Source of the DNA: Cycas panzhihuaensis
Taxonomy: Eukaryota; Cycadophyta
Length of the DNA: 64,000 bases
Assembly (NCBI GenBank): GCA_023213395.1
Contig: CM041465.1
Span: 27,101,741 to 27,165,740, forward strand
Reading direction: 5' to 3'
Part shown: positions 1 through 10,790 of the stretch, in pieces
Layout: each line of letters starts with the position of its first letter
How positions within the stretch are numbered: position 1 is the stretch's first letter
Position numbers and translations under genes: made by a program
The notes under the pieces: generated by a model
Told to the model about the DNA's origin: nothing
Seen by the model: only the letters and a program-made list of their open reading frames with translations
The model's database searches: none

Positions 1-244
1 AGTATCAACTAAATCAAGTGTACAATAATATATCTCTTCTAAAAGGAAGAGTTTTGATGTGTTAGAATAAGATCTTAGCTAGATAGATATCATACTAAAT
101 GATGTTGATATAGTACTAGTCCAAAATGCTAAAACAATCATAGTGAAAGGTGGTTATCTCAAGAAGGTGTAGTGTACACCTAGAATAAATCATAATCTTC
201 ATTCTACTGAGGATATCTAAGTATACTCTCCCAAAGATAAGTTA

Positions 245-765
245 AAAGTAAAAGATAAAGTGAGAAATGAAAAAATATGTGAAAATCAAATAAAATTCTT
301 AAGAAGTAATTGTGGAAAAGCTAATGACAATCACATTTCTAAGTTATGTTCTAATCATGGTATTGAGTTAATCCCACATGATGGATTTACCATACAAAAG
401 GTTGATACCTTAATTAACATGGCATTATATAAGGTGCAAAAACAACATATCCCATTCAACTTCAAGATAAAAGCTATGAGAATTATTGTTCACATTGTGA
501 ACCAGATTCCAACCTCTATAGTTCAAAGTGTGATGCCATAGGAAAGATGGACTAGTCAGAAGCCTTCCATTAAAACAATATTAGGGTGCATTAAAAATAC
601 ACTAATCTCTAATAGATAGATGAAGAAATTTGACCATAGTTGCAAAAGCACTTTTGTAGGATAGTATAGAAACAATCAGAGATTATAGGATCTGGTGAAA
701 TAGAAGTTTCTTCATTGTTAGGATATAAAAATCAATGAAGCATCGACATACCAGTTTATTAAGAC
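245..765 (+). pseudogene. Ty1/copia integrase remnant (C-terminal half of core and C-terminal domain)
   Basis: This is decayed copia pol. The frame starting near 260 reads like the second half of a copia integrase core: an ENQ..FLRSN block corresponds to the usual K.LRSDNGGE motif, then GIEL, a degenerate PQ/ER.NRT block, and IVNQIPT at the position of the usual iiNR.PT. After a stop at 539-541 the same frame continues with W..QKPSIK, GCI and STFVG, which match the conserved W..KPsi..lrvfGc and F.GY blocks downstream of the core. The catalytic Asp and Glu are lost. What follows 765 is not RT, so the element is deleted or joined to something else. No LTR can be assigned to this piece with confidence. 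Confidence 0.6.
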
Positions 766-808
766 TCTATTAATATATGTTTGTTACCCCCCCTTCATTG
801 CATCTCTT

Positions 809-1642
809 AATCCTGCAAAGGTTAAGATCCAAAAGGAAGATGGGATAAAAGGTAATGGAAAACACTAGTTACTCATTGAGGAAATGGCAACCTCCTCAAA
901 GTCATTATTAATTTTAACTAGGGATGTAACAGAAAGGCTAATTAAAACTTGAACTACTAGTTGAATTCAAATGAAAAAAGTCATTCACTCCTACATTCCT
1001 AATTCATTATGGTAAATGAATCCTTTCTAGAAAGTACTTATGGAGGAGGAAAGAGATTCTTTACATGGAAATTTTCCTTATATTTGAATTGACCCTGAGA
1101 CAATGATTGTACTCATTGATCATAAGCTAACAAATAGGTTAAATATAGTAGCTACACTTGATGGAGAGTCATATTAAAATAATATCAAATCTACATTTCT
1201 TAACCTAGATTTGAGGAGATTATATAAGGCATAAACCTATGAGGTTATTAAGAAAGGACAAGATAAATAATTATGCCAATTGAATTGCACTAAAGCTACA
1301 TACCTTGTGTTTTATTTGGATGCATCTTCAATTGATGGAATATTATGACTTATGGAAGAAGCTCTTAGTTTGGGTGAAGAGTACCTAAAAGATCAAGTAT
1401 CAACATCAGAAGCAAGATACTAATAGATCATTCAAGAGGTGTTTGATAAAAGAAACCTTCAAGTGGAATCTTCTTCGACCACTAACTAGGTTATGAACTA
1501 ATTCATAGAGTTGTTGGATGAATGTCACTAGTCAACACTCAGTAAGATCATCCTTGAGAGGGGGGATCAGTCTATAAGGATAGATCTCCTAACTAATAGA
1601 GAAGTTATTTTTGCTTCATCCCCTATTTACATTAAGGAGGGA
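809..1642 (+). pseudogene. unidentified degenerate reading frame, about 275 codons
   Basis: I do not recognise this sequence. Read from 809 in one frame, it stays protein-like to about 1,642, interrupted mainly by TAG/TAA codons and with few apparent frameshifts. Recognisable stretches include ILTRDVTERLIK, TYEVIKKGQDK and VFYLDASSIDGIL. It follows the copia integrase fragment, where RT would be expected, but shows none of the RT blocks (no LVAKGF, YVDD or IFTK equivalents). It ends at a purine-rich tract and an LTR-like TG start. It could be the 3' end of a different retroelement, an extra ORF, or a captured gene fragment. Confidence 0.3.
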
Positions 1643-2000
1643 TGTTAGCAATAGTTAATTTAGGTTAACTATAACTTAATGCTTCATTAGGGACTAATTA
1701 TTGTGTGTAGGTATGACAGAAGGATATGTCCATATACAAAATATTATGAAGAAGAGACATGACTATACATGGTACCATTTTGGGGTATATTTATACGTAC
1801 CCTCTTGGTATTCTAAATCATCAACTCAAATCAATGTGATCTCATTATCTTCTCATGTTCCATCTCACCTTTGAAACACTATGTATTGACTTATATTTAA
1901 GATATTAAGCATTGTGTTGGTGGGTTTTCTCTCTTAGGAGTTTCCCATAATAAATCTATTCTTCGAGTCCTCTTATGCATGTTCCTGGTATGTAGCAGTC
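1631..2000 (+). repeat. possible polypurine tract and 3' LTR start of an old element
   Basis: A purine-rich tract (ATTAAGGAGGGA, 1,631-1,642) is followed directly by TGTTAGCAAT, the layout of a PPT next to a 3' LTR. A TATA-like segment (GGGTATATTTATA) lies near 1,784. No partner LTR was found in the window and the right end is arbitrary, so this is a weak call. Confidence 0.25.
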
Positions 2001-3425
2001 CCTGCCTCTAGTTGGTTTAACATCTGACCTATAACCTATGTAATACACAAACTCTTACTGACAAGAAGATGGGTATTCCATTAAGAGGGAAGAGAAGATA
2101 GATAGAACATGATCTTAAGAAATTTAGATGTAATTTATATGGGTAGGGGTAAAAGGGAGGTGGGCATATATAGCCTTTTGACCTCCAAAAATATATAATA
2201 ATATCATTTAGTATACTAACTGCAAAGAGCTGATCAATATGGCATAGGTGATATTTAAGGGTGAAATTTTGGTGATGGGGCCTATGGGGTGCTTATATAT
2301 CATTATATCCCAAAACTATCTATTAAAGTTACCTTAATGAAAAATGACTAGTATGATACATAGATCAAAATAATACCTATGAATTTATAGGGTAAAATTT
2401 AAGCTTTAGACTCTTCTTTCTTTTCTATTTTTTTTCATCTTGAGTTTACTATTGTAGGTTCTATTTGAATCAGAGAAGTATTTCTCAAAGTGACCCTATA
2501 AACTAGGTGATGACTCTCTAGACTTTCTTTCATTTTTTTGGGATGGATGTTGGACTAAAAGATTAGGTTCATAATTTAGAAAATTATACTAAAGATTTAG
2601 ATAGGATGCTTGAAAATACTTGGATGTTAATTCTATAATACAACCTAATGCTACCATGCTATTAATACTATAAGATTTATTTTTGTTATTATAATCTATA
2701 ATTATATGGTTTGGTACTATTACTTATGATGTAGGGGCATTATAGATTCAACACTTTGTAGAAGTACAATGGTTTTAGTAACTTATATTATATTTGAAAG
2801 TACCTAAGACTTAAGAAACAAGGTGTACATAGTTTCACAAGCTTCTCAATAAACTTCTCAATCATTATTAATATTTGGCTTAATCTCGCAAGGCACCAAC
2901 TATGGAGGAGATTTGTACCCATAGCCATGATAACCATGGTTGGGTATTTACGAGAAGTAACTTTCTAGTATTAATTGCTAATTAATGCACTATAAAGGAT
3001 AAACAACTAGTAGTTTTTTTAGAACTAGGTAAGGTAAGGGAACTTATAAGGGTATTTTAATATACCTAAAGATACATAGAGGTTCAATTACATAGCTAAG
3101 TTCTGTCTAAGGCATATATAAATAGCATTATCTACTTCACTTTATGTATGGGCATATACCCACATATGCCTGGTAAAAAATAATATATCCTTATGATATT
3201 TAAAGACCCTTAATAAAGGGCCTCTACCTAACAATTAGGGGATGTAGGAGGAAGGGATGTTATTACATGCCTATAGTTGATTGTAAAATTTTAAAAAATA
3301 CTTAGTAGCATAGAAAATAAAAATGAAAGTAAAAGAAGGTTTATAGAATTTCACCAAGGAAAAAGAAATTCTAAATTTTTACATTCCTCCCACTGACTTA
3401 CTTCCTTGGATGGATCTGTAACTTA
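2001..3425. other. AT-rich stretch with no recognised gene
   Basis: The sequence is AT-rich with dense stops in all frames. I see no retroelement domain, RNA gene or repeat that I can name. It is probably old degenerate element DNA. Confidence 0.5.
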
Positions 3426-3601
3426 GCTCTGATACCACTTGGGATGAGTTTATCCTAATATTTCTTCAAACTTAATCACATAAATAAGAAGTTTGAATAA
3501 TATTATAAAACTTTTATTAAAATTATAGAAAATTAATTTATAAGGAAGAGCTCATAATATCACTAAAGATCACTAAAAAATAACCAAAAGGGGTATCAAA
3601 G
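3426..3601 (-). repeat. orphan copia primer binding site and LTR end, truncated
   Basis: The plus strand reads GCTCTGATACCA at 3,426-3,437, the complement of TGGTATCAGAGC, the primer site of many plant copia elements (initiator Met tRNA). This implies a minus-strand element whose 5' LTR would begin at about 3,438 and run rightwards, cut off by the CopA1 LTR at 3,602. No partner LTR is visible. Confidence 0.3.
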
Positions 3602-3997
3602 TGTTGTTAAATTAGTGAGCATGATAATAAAATATATGTGTATATAATAGTAAAGAAGAAAATAGAAAAATAACTACAAATCAATACACATTGTATGCAT
3701 CAAACTATGATCATCAAATTGCTTAAATGATCATTCTAAATTTTGGCAGGGCTTTGTCATATCAAAAATGTAATGTACAAAGAATAGGGATCATTCTTAA
3801 TTTATAAGCATTCAAAACCTGAAATACATGAATGTAGTTGGCTAATATAATGGGCTAATGTTATTGGCCCATTATTTGGTAATTGGGCAGACCCAACATA
3901 ATTATAAACTATATTTGAATTGCATCAAGGTACATCATATGGTTATAATGATACATAAAATATAAATACAAATGAATGGTATCATTATGTTTCAACA
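3602..3997 (-). repeat. CopA1 3' LTR
   Basis: This 396 bp sequence is similar along its length to 9,192-9,579. On the minus strand it starts TGTTGAAACA right after a purine tract (AAGGGAGCA, plus coordinates 3,998-4,006) and ends with CA. Differences from the partner are numerous, so the insertion is old. Confidence 0.8.
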
Positions 3998-4051
3998 TGC
4001 TCCCTTAATGACAACTTCATTTATCTTGATGTCAAGGTCATGCCGGAACCT

Positions 4052-4363
4052 TTAGAACTTTGGTCTCTTAAGTGTTTTAGTGAAGATGAATATAACTTGG
4101 TCTTCAGTTAGTCGATACACATGGTCGATAAAGTTATCAGAAGGTTGCCTTAAGAAAAATTCTTTTGTAAGCTTTCCATTTAGGAAGGTGCTCTTCAATA
4201 CCAAAGAAACTTTATGGTACTCAAAAGTTCCATCGATACAAAATTTTACTTTATAAAGCCTACTACAATCAATCAACTTCTTTCCAGGTGGTAAACCTAT
4301 TAGCTCCCATGTGTCAATTTTGATGATGGAGGTCATTTCATCATCTATTGCAGCTTTCCACAT
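4052..4363 (-). pseudogene. CopA1 RT/RNase H with two internal deletions, frame kept open
   Basis: This 103-codon frame stitches three non-adjacent pieces of copia RT-RNase H. Codons 1-60 are the RT start: W.AAIDDEM, TWELIGLPPGKKLID and KVSLVLKSTF, equivalent to W..AM.dEm, TWeLv.LP.GKk and KaRLVAKGF. Codons 61-85 are the later RT block LNGKL...FLRQP...HVYRL. Codons 86-103 are the very end of RNase H, TEDQV.FIFTK.LKRPKF. The segment with the FVDD/YVDD catalytic motif and nearly all of RNase H are missing, so it cannot be active. Both deletions keep the frame. Confidence 0.8.
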
Positions 4364-4719
4364 TTGGTCTTTAACTACCTCCTCAAATATAGAAGGCTTA
4401 AAAGTCTCAAGGATACATGCTATTAAGGCATAGTTGGTTGAGTGCCTTATGTTAGACTCTCTCTTAGGGGCTATGGGAGGAGGAGGTGCATCCTTTATTA
4501 GTTGTTTAGCTACTTAGAAGGTTTTTAAATACTAGTGACTTCTACCTGAAGATCATCAACTAATATAAGTGGCATTATAGTGGTAGTATTTGAAGTGGAT
4601 GTTAAAGCTTCTAGAACTAAAGATGGACTTGGTGTGTAGGATTATATGGGTGCTGGTAGAACAAGAATTGGTATAAGAGGCATTTCAAGTATATAAACAT
4701 CTTCATCAACTACAAATTA

Positions 4720-5450
4720 GAGCTGTGAAAGATCCAAGTCCTGAGTATCTTTGGTAAATATAACATCTCAAGTAGTATATGCATGGTTTCTAATAAGATC
4801 ATATACTTTGTAGGCTTTGCATCTAGGTACATAGCCAAGGAAGATGCACTTTAGGGTTTTATCGTCTAGTTTCTTCCTATTCTACTCAGGGATGAAGTTA
4901 TAGGTTGTGAAACCAAATGTCTTTAGGTGAGAGATTATAGGCTTTTGGCCTAGCTAAGCCTCCTCAAGAGTGATGTCTCTAACTATTATTGTGGAACTTT
5001 TATTGGTGAGATAAGCAATAGTTGATATGGCTTCAGCCCAAAATTGAATAACAAGTTTATTGGTACTCAATATAGTTTTTGCCTTATTCACCAACATTTG
5101 TTTCATTCCTTTTGATACACCATTTTTTTGAGGTGTATGTAGGGCTAAGAATTGGCATTTGATTCCACATTATCTATAAAAGTTGGTGAATTGATTGGAT
5201 GTGTACTCTCCTCTATTATCAGATCTAAGCACCTTCAAGTTTATGCCACTTTCATTTTCCACCTCAGTCTTGAATTCTTTGAACTTGTCAAAGGCTTAAA
5301 ATTTATTCTTAAGAAAGTAGAGCCATACTTTTCTAGAATAGTTATCAATAAAGGTCATGAAAAATATGTTCCCATTGAGTGAAGGAACTGACATAGGCCT
5401 ACAAATATCTAAGTGCACCAATAGCAATACTTCTGAGGATTACCATGCTT
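4720..5450 (-). pseudogene. CopA1 integrase remnant
   Basis: Minus-strand frames contain KVLRSDNRGEYTSNQF near 5,230-5,180, the copia integrase core motif with its Asp. After it come NKAK, QFWAEA and the downstream ISHLKTFG and CIFLGY blocks, and a final DVIFTKD. Several stops and frame changes interrupt it. The same motif appears in CopA2 at 63,190-63,250 as KVLRSENRGEYTSNQF, confirming the shared family. A GAG-pre-integrase block (LWF.RLGHLNI) lies just upstream near 5,615-5,510. Confidence 0.75.
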
Positions 5451-5880
5451 TATTTGATGTGAATGGCTCTTTATGCTACTTGCCAACTAATTAGGCCTCA
5501 CAAATATAGTTATTTCTCTTGATTTTTAGTAATCCATGCACCATATGTAGCCTACACATGAGGTCTAGGATCTATATATTTAGGTGACCTAGGCGTTAGA
5601 ACCATAGTTAGTCCTTGGTATTATTGGAGGTGGATTTCTCTTCGTGATATGAACATTCATCTTGAACTTATGTATAGGGTGGGTCTTCAACTATGATTAC
5701 TTTCCCCTTATCAAGGTGATTATTTTGTACTATGGAATAAGACTTTTATGGTGGAGTACTGGCGAGGGGAACTCCATCAAGTTTGTATAGCCCACTATCC
5801 TCATGTCCTATGGCAACTAGTTGATGTGTGACATGATATATAATGGTGTAGATACCTTGGCTAAAGAGAATGTCTAGGTT

Positions 5881-6147
5881 CTACTTGTTAATTTGATTAA
5901 CTAATAGTAGGTTCATTTTCATACAAGGTGCAACGAAGATATTATTGATATAATGATAGATGTTTAAATCCTTTAGAGCACTGGGGGCCCTTCTAATCTT
6001 GGTCACATCATATGTGTGATTACCTTTAAGTATAATAGTTTGGGCCCTTATTGGATATATCTCCTCAAGTAGATCTTCAATACTAGTCATGTGATGAGTG
6101 GTACTAGAATCAATCAACCAAGAATTATCATCATGTTGAGATGACAA
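5881..6147 (-). pseudogene. CopA1 aspartic protease region
   Basis: The 88-codon frame begins close to the retropepsin motif: SWLIDSSTTHHMT corresponds to the copia W.iDSGAT.Hm, with the Asp kept and the Gly/Ala of the triad changed to Ser/Thr. The rest (TIILKGN, DVTKIRRAP) matches CopA2 at 62,390-62,450 closely. It lies between the decayed zinc knuckle and the GAG-pre-integrase block, the normal copia order. Ser/Thr at the second and third triad positions may be decay. Confidence 0.75.
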
Positions 6148-6499
6148 GGCAAGAAAGAATAAATTTTAGGAGGTGTCTTAAGTATCAACAATATTGTCTC
6201 CTTATTGTGAATTTTGATTGTTCCTTGGGTTTCTTAGTTGGTACCTTTACTTATTTGCTTAGTGCTAGTTCTAGTTTTATCTCTAATTCCTATTTTATTG
6301 AAAGTTATAGCCTCCTTGATTATAAAAGAGTTGTATATTAGCATGTCTTCTTCTATAGTCAACTATAAGGTGCCTATTTTTACCACAATACATCTACTTG
6401 ATAATTTGTCTACATTGTTGGTTCCTTAACGGTTATGATTATTATGGTTATTATGGATGTTAGGGTTATTGAGAGATGTTCAAAGAGATAAATTGTTAG

Positions 6500-7165
6500 G
6501 CAAGGGGTTGCTGGTAAGTTGGCTATTGATATGGCTAATTCTTTTTTGAATTCTTAATTATAAATGTAGGGGTAAAGTTAGAAGTGGATGCCACTCCTTA
6601 GCAATTGGGTATGTTCCCCTACCTAAGCAAGAGTCCTTCTAAGGTATTGAAGTCTATTTTAGAAAAGGTATCATAAAAGTTAGATACAAAATGGTTATAT
6701 TCAATTGGAAGGATATTGATGATACTAGACACTAAGTCATGGTCAAAAGGGGGTTCACCAAGGATAATATGTTGGTTTCTAATTATTTTAATTTCAGTAA
6801 GGTGGGCCATTATGATGCCAAAAAATAGAATACCAAAGAGGTAAGCCTTTAAAGTGAGAGACCTTAATTAATCTTTTCTCTCACAAAGGGAGTATATAAT
6901 GCTTCAAGCCTCATAAGAGGTTTTGTTAGTTTCTATATTTTGGTATACTTGGTCTTCTACAACCAAGTAGAGGAATGAAAAGGTAATGTTATCCTTAACT
7001 TTGAAAGCTGTTAAGGTAATTAGATCTAGTGGTGTCACTTGGTTAGAGTTGTTTGGGTCCTATGTAGGTGCAGGTAGAGCTATGTCCCCATTGACATAGG
7101 TCCAATAATCATTCATTATAAGGAGGTTTTTAACTTATTTTTTCTAAGCTAAAAAGTTGTTTGTT
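6500..7165 (-). pseudogene. CopA1 gag remnant
   Basis: Minus-strand frames show a copia-type gag: YWTYVNGDIALP near 7,110, a central helical part, then the block at 6,810-6,619 with LGEPPFDHDLVSSIINILP, which fits the usual G.p..d.dlv..iL.sLP motif. It is broken by TAG/TAA codons. CopA2 has the matching piece at 61,300-61,860. A degenerate zinc knuckle (CGKNRHLIVD, last Cys changed to Tyr) follows near 6,388-6,335. Confidence 0.7.
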
Positions 7166-9179
7166 CTACTAAGTTTAACTGTATTAGATACAAGCATTTG
7201 AGTTGCCATTTTTAGTGTGTCATTTAGTATCCTATCTACCTAGGGAGGATACTAAAGTAGAATGTTAAGTCTAAGGGTCTCTAAGAAGCCCTCGATTGCT
7301 ATTCTGTTTACTAGCACCTACCCATAAGTGGCAAATAAGGGATCCTATATATCGGTACATAAACTTTAAGCTCTATATACCTTAGTATGTGGTCTATTAG
7401 AAGGTTAAAGACCCCCTTAACTTATTTACCCACCTATTTTGATTTTATGCCTAATAACGGATCTAACTAAAAACTAAAAACCAAGGCACTCACCCCTTCT
7501 AGGTCTAGCATGGTCTCTAAACTCCAAAGTAAGGTTTTACACCTTATCCTACCACTTAATACACCTTATAACTAGTGGGCTTCTCTAATATTTGTAGAAT
7601 TTAAGAAGGACCACTAATATATACATAGCGGTAACTTCAAAGGTCATAATCATTCCCCTTATAAGGCTGGTAAAATTGATGTGTAGATTAGGAGTTATGT
7701 TTTTCCTTTAATATTTCAAGTTGAAATAGATTTTAAAATATATTCTTGTTTAAAAAGGAGGTTTCCTTTTATAAAATAAAAGTAAAAAGACTAAAAGAAA
7801 AGTAATAAATTAAAGAAAATAAAAGGGTTTAGGATGCTCTTTAGAGGACTTTGTTACTAAGAGAAGATTAACCTCCTTCACACAAGAAAGACACCTAGGA
7901 CTATAATGCATAAGCAAATGTTAGCCAAAAGCTAGATAAGATAGCATGTAATATGTAACAAAATAGTATACAATAAATAAACCTTTTACAGAGTATAGAA
8001 TAATCCTTTAATTAATGTGAAATAACTTATTATGGCCCAAAAGGATGGGTCAATTTTAGTTGCATTAAACACCTTAATAAACAACTCAAAATAGATTGAA
8101 ACTAACTCAAAACTGTAGATCTCTGAATAAGAAACCCAATGGTTTAAATAATGCATAAAACATATCTCCCGTTGAAAAGTTATGATTGAAAAATGCAGGG
8201 TACTCTTATTGCAAAATGAACTAGATTAGTTTAGGCTTAAGTCCCCTTTAAGGATTATCTCCTGGTCTGAAAGGGTCACCATGTGACCACTTGCTAGGCT
8301 ACTAAGGGACTAGCGAACCTAAACTCAGAATTAAATACTAAATGATCTTTTTAATTAATCATAAAAAAATAAAAATAACTTATAAAAAATTAAGATCTTC
8401 CCATTTTTAACTAGAGCCCTTAGTAACTTGGGATTAGCATATGCCCAATAAAGAGCACCCAGTGGTAGATTTGAAAAGAGTTTAAATCTAATTAAATTTA
8501 ACTTAAACTTTATAAAAATAAATAAATAAATCAAATAAAAATGAATGTATGATAACTATGAGATTTTTTATGAAACAAGATAGAAGAAATGGATCAATAT
8601 CACTTTGAATCCAATTATAAATACTTTGTGTGCCTCCTGGATTGATTAGAGATAGATGTAGGGGTGAAATATCTAAGATCCAGGCTTCAAATAGACTATA
8701 CAAAGTTGTACAATAATAATATGGTTAATGGAGGGCATAGAGGAGTCGTGACACAAAAATATTATTTGATAACTCATATTTGGTTATAATTACTTAAAAA
8801 AGGCTTGAGATGACCTAGGGGATGGTACACTGATTAGCAGGTAGGCAAGAAGTTAGATGAGCTCTAGGGTATGAGGTTCGATTTTTATAATCATTAGAAA
8901 ACTTAAAATAGTAGTTGAATAGCATGAAATGACCATAAACAAGGTGTTATTTTCCTTAAAATGACTACAATAAGGACTAGAATCTATTCACAATTAGCCA
9001 GACAACATCTGAGGATAGGAATAATCATAAAAACACCTTGCAATTCATCAGATATTTTGGAGAATATAGAAGCTAAGTGAAATGTTCTTGAACAGGGTCA
9101 AACAAGGTGTCATTTTTAATGAATGAGCTTCCATTTCTTAGCAGAACTTATAAAAATATGACTAAATGCACATATACAT
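7166..9179 (-). other. CopA1 long untranslated leader
   Basis: About 2.0 kb separates the primer site from gag. No reading frame of note is seen. The gag-proximal half (about 7,200-7,860) is clearly similar to CopA2 60,590-61,150, so the long leader is a family feature and not a later insertion. Confidence 0.6.
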
Positions 9180-9191
9180 ACTCTGATACCA
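9180..9191 (-). other. CopA1 primer binding site
   Basis: On the minus strand the sequence is TGGTATCAGAGT, one base from TGGTATCAGAGC, the complement of plant initiator Met tRNA 3' end. It abuts the inner end of the right LTR and fixes the element's orientation. Confidence 0.8.
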
Positions 9192-9579
9192 TTCTAAATT
9201 AGTGATCAAGATCATAAAGCATATGTTCATGCAATAGTAAAATATAAAATAAAAAAATAACTATATATCAATACACATTGGATGCATTAAACTGTTATTG
9301 TCAAATTGCTTGAATGATTGTTATGAATTCTAGTAGGGCTTCATCATATCAAAAATACAACATACAAAGAATGGGGATTGTGCTTAATTTATAAGCATTT
9401 AAAACCTAAACTACATGAATGTGATTGGCCAAAATAATGGGCCAATGTTATTATCCCATTATTCAGTAATTAGGTGGACCTGACATAATTGTGAATTATA
9501 TTTACATCAAGGTACCTCATATGGTTACAATGATATATAGAATATAAATATAAATGAATAGAGTCATTATGTTTTAATA
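9192..9579 (-). repeat. CopA1 5' LTR
   Basis: This 388 bp LTR pairs with 3,602-3,997. A TATA-like box on the minus strand (CTTATAAATTA, plus about 9,384-9,395) matches CTATAAATTA in the CopA2 LTR (57,993), so it is probably the old promoter. The outer end reads TATTAAAACA on the minus strand where the partner has TGTTGAAACA. Confidence 0.8.
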
Positions 9580-9779
9580 AGTATAACCTCTTAGAAAATG
9601 ACAAGAATTAACAAATCTCTCTTTATAATAAATCAATTTTAAATTAGCAAGAGAGGCCTCTTTACATATGACACTATTAGTAGAAAAAATGACCTCAATT
9701 TTTATTGGCAAACGTAAGTTGCCTGTGCATAAAAGTTAATGGCTAACACTAACCATAAAGATCTTTTTATCATATTTGA

Positions 9780-10790
9780 TAGATTAACTATTTTTTCCTA
9801 GTTGAGGATGGTCATGTAATAATTATTTTTATATGATAATATTTAAAGTTAGAATTTAGAAATCAAGAAGTTATATTTTTTGTCAAAGATTCATAAGTAT
9901 TACTACCCTGCCATTAAAACCTATATATGCTAATCAACATTTTGAAAAATGGGGCTTAGATTTTATTAGGCTAATTAACACACCTTCTAATAATGGACAT
10001 ACTTTTATATTGACTACTACAGATTACTTTACAAGGTGGTTTAAGACTACTACTCCTAAAAGGGCTAGTAGAATAGTGGTAATTAGATTTCTAGAAAAAG
10101 ATTTAATGCATAGATTTATAGTATCTACTCAACTAGTCTCAACCAAAGTCATAGCATTTATATCTAAAAATATGGTGAGATTTTATCATAATTTTGGTGT
10201 AAATTTAAATACATATTTAAATTATTATCCATAGGGCAATAGACTTGTAGACTCCATAAACAAAAATCTAGTTAGAATTCTCAAGAGAATAGTTAAGCAA
10301 AATAAAAGAGATTGGCATGTGAAGATTTTTCAAACACTCTGGGTAGACAAAATAACCAACAAGTAATTGACAAGAAAGTTGTTGGGTATTCTTCTTAAAT
10401 AAGTCTTGGTAGCGTATAGCTAACTAGATTTAAATAAGACATTTCACTAGTGTCTAAGAGGTTGTAGGATTTAATAGCCTTAAAGGAGACAAGGTAGGAC
10501 ATTGATGGAAAACTCCATGAGCATTAAATCTAAAGTTAAGTATTACTTTTATAGGTCATTTACCATTAATAAAAACTTTGAACTCTATGACTAATGTTGA
10601 ATGTGGGATAAATCAAAGTAGAAGTAAGGGGCACATGGCAAATTTGATTCCTTATAGTTTGGTCCTTTAGAGATTATTGAGAAGATTAGAGATAATACAT
10701 TCAAACTCAAGAGTTTATATGGAGGAATGCTACCTATCCTACTAAATGGATAATACTTTAAACTTTTTTCTTTCTTAAAAAACTATAATT
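9780..10790 (+). pseudogene. Ty3/gypsy integrase remnant
   Basis: The frame near 9,945-10,360 has KWGLDFI followed by TTTDYFTRWFK, the hallmark start of a gypsy integrase core (W..D.igp..ttDyFTkw), then YYP.GN at the position of YPQ.NG and ILKRIVKQNKRDWH, the usual i.kri...q.dWh. A weak upstream zinc-binding part lies near 9,850-9,930. After a break, IPYSLVL..LLRR near 10,650 resembles the GPf.I.ek segment before the integrase C-terminus. The catalytic residues are mostly lost. It may belong with the GyB gag at 13,230, but I cannot show that. Confidence 0.65.

Larger units (their letters stand above)
3602..9579 (-). mobile_element. CopA1: degenerate Ty1/copia retrotransposon, 6.0 kb
   Basis: The element has two homologous LTRs (3,602-3,997 and 9,192-9,579), an initiator-Met-type primer site beside the right LTR and a purine tract beside the left LTR, so it runs on the minus strand. 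Domains in transcription order: long leader (9,179-7,170), gag (7,165-6,500), a decayed zinc knuckle near 6,388-6,335, protease (6,147-5,881), GAG-pre-integrase near 5,615-5,510, integrase (about 5,450-4,720) and a much shortened RT/RNase H (4,363-4,052). No clean target-site duplication is left (flanks CAAAG and AGTAT). The same family occurs on the plus strand as CopA2 (57,815 onward), with clear similarity in leader, gag, protease and integrase. Confidence 0.85.

Noticed and set aside
5152-5382. 76-codon plus frame
   Set aside because: Reverse of the CopA1 integrase core.
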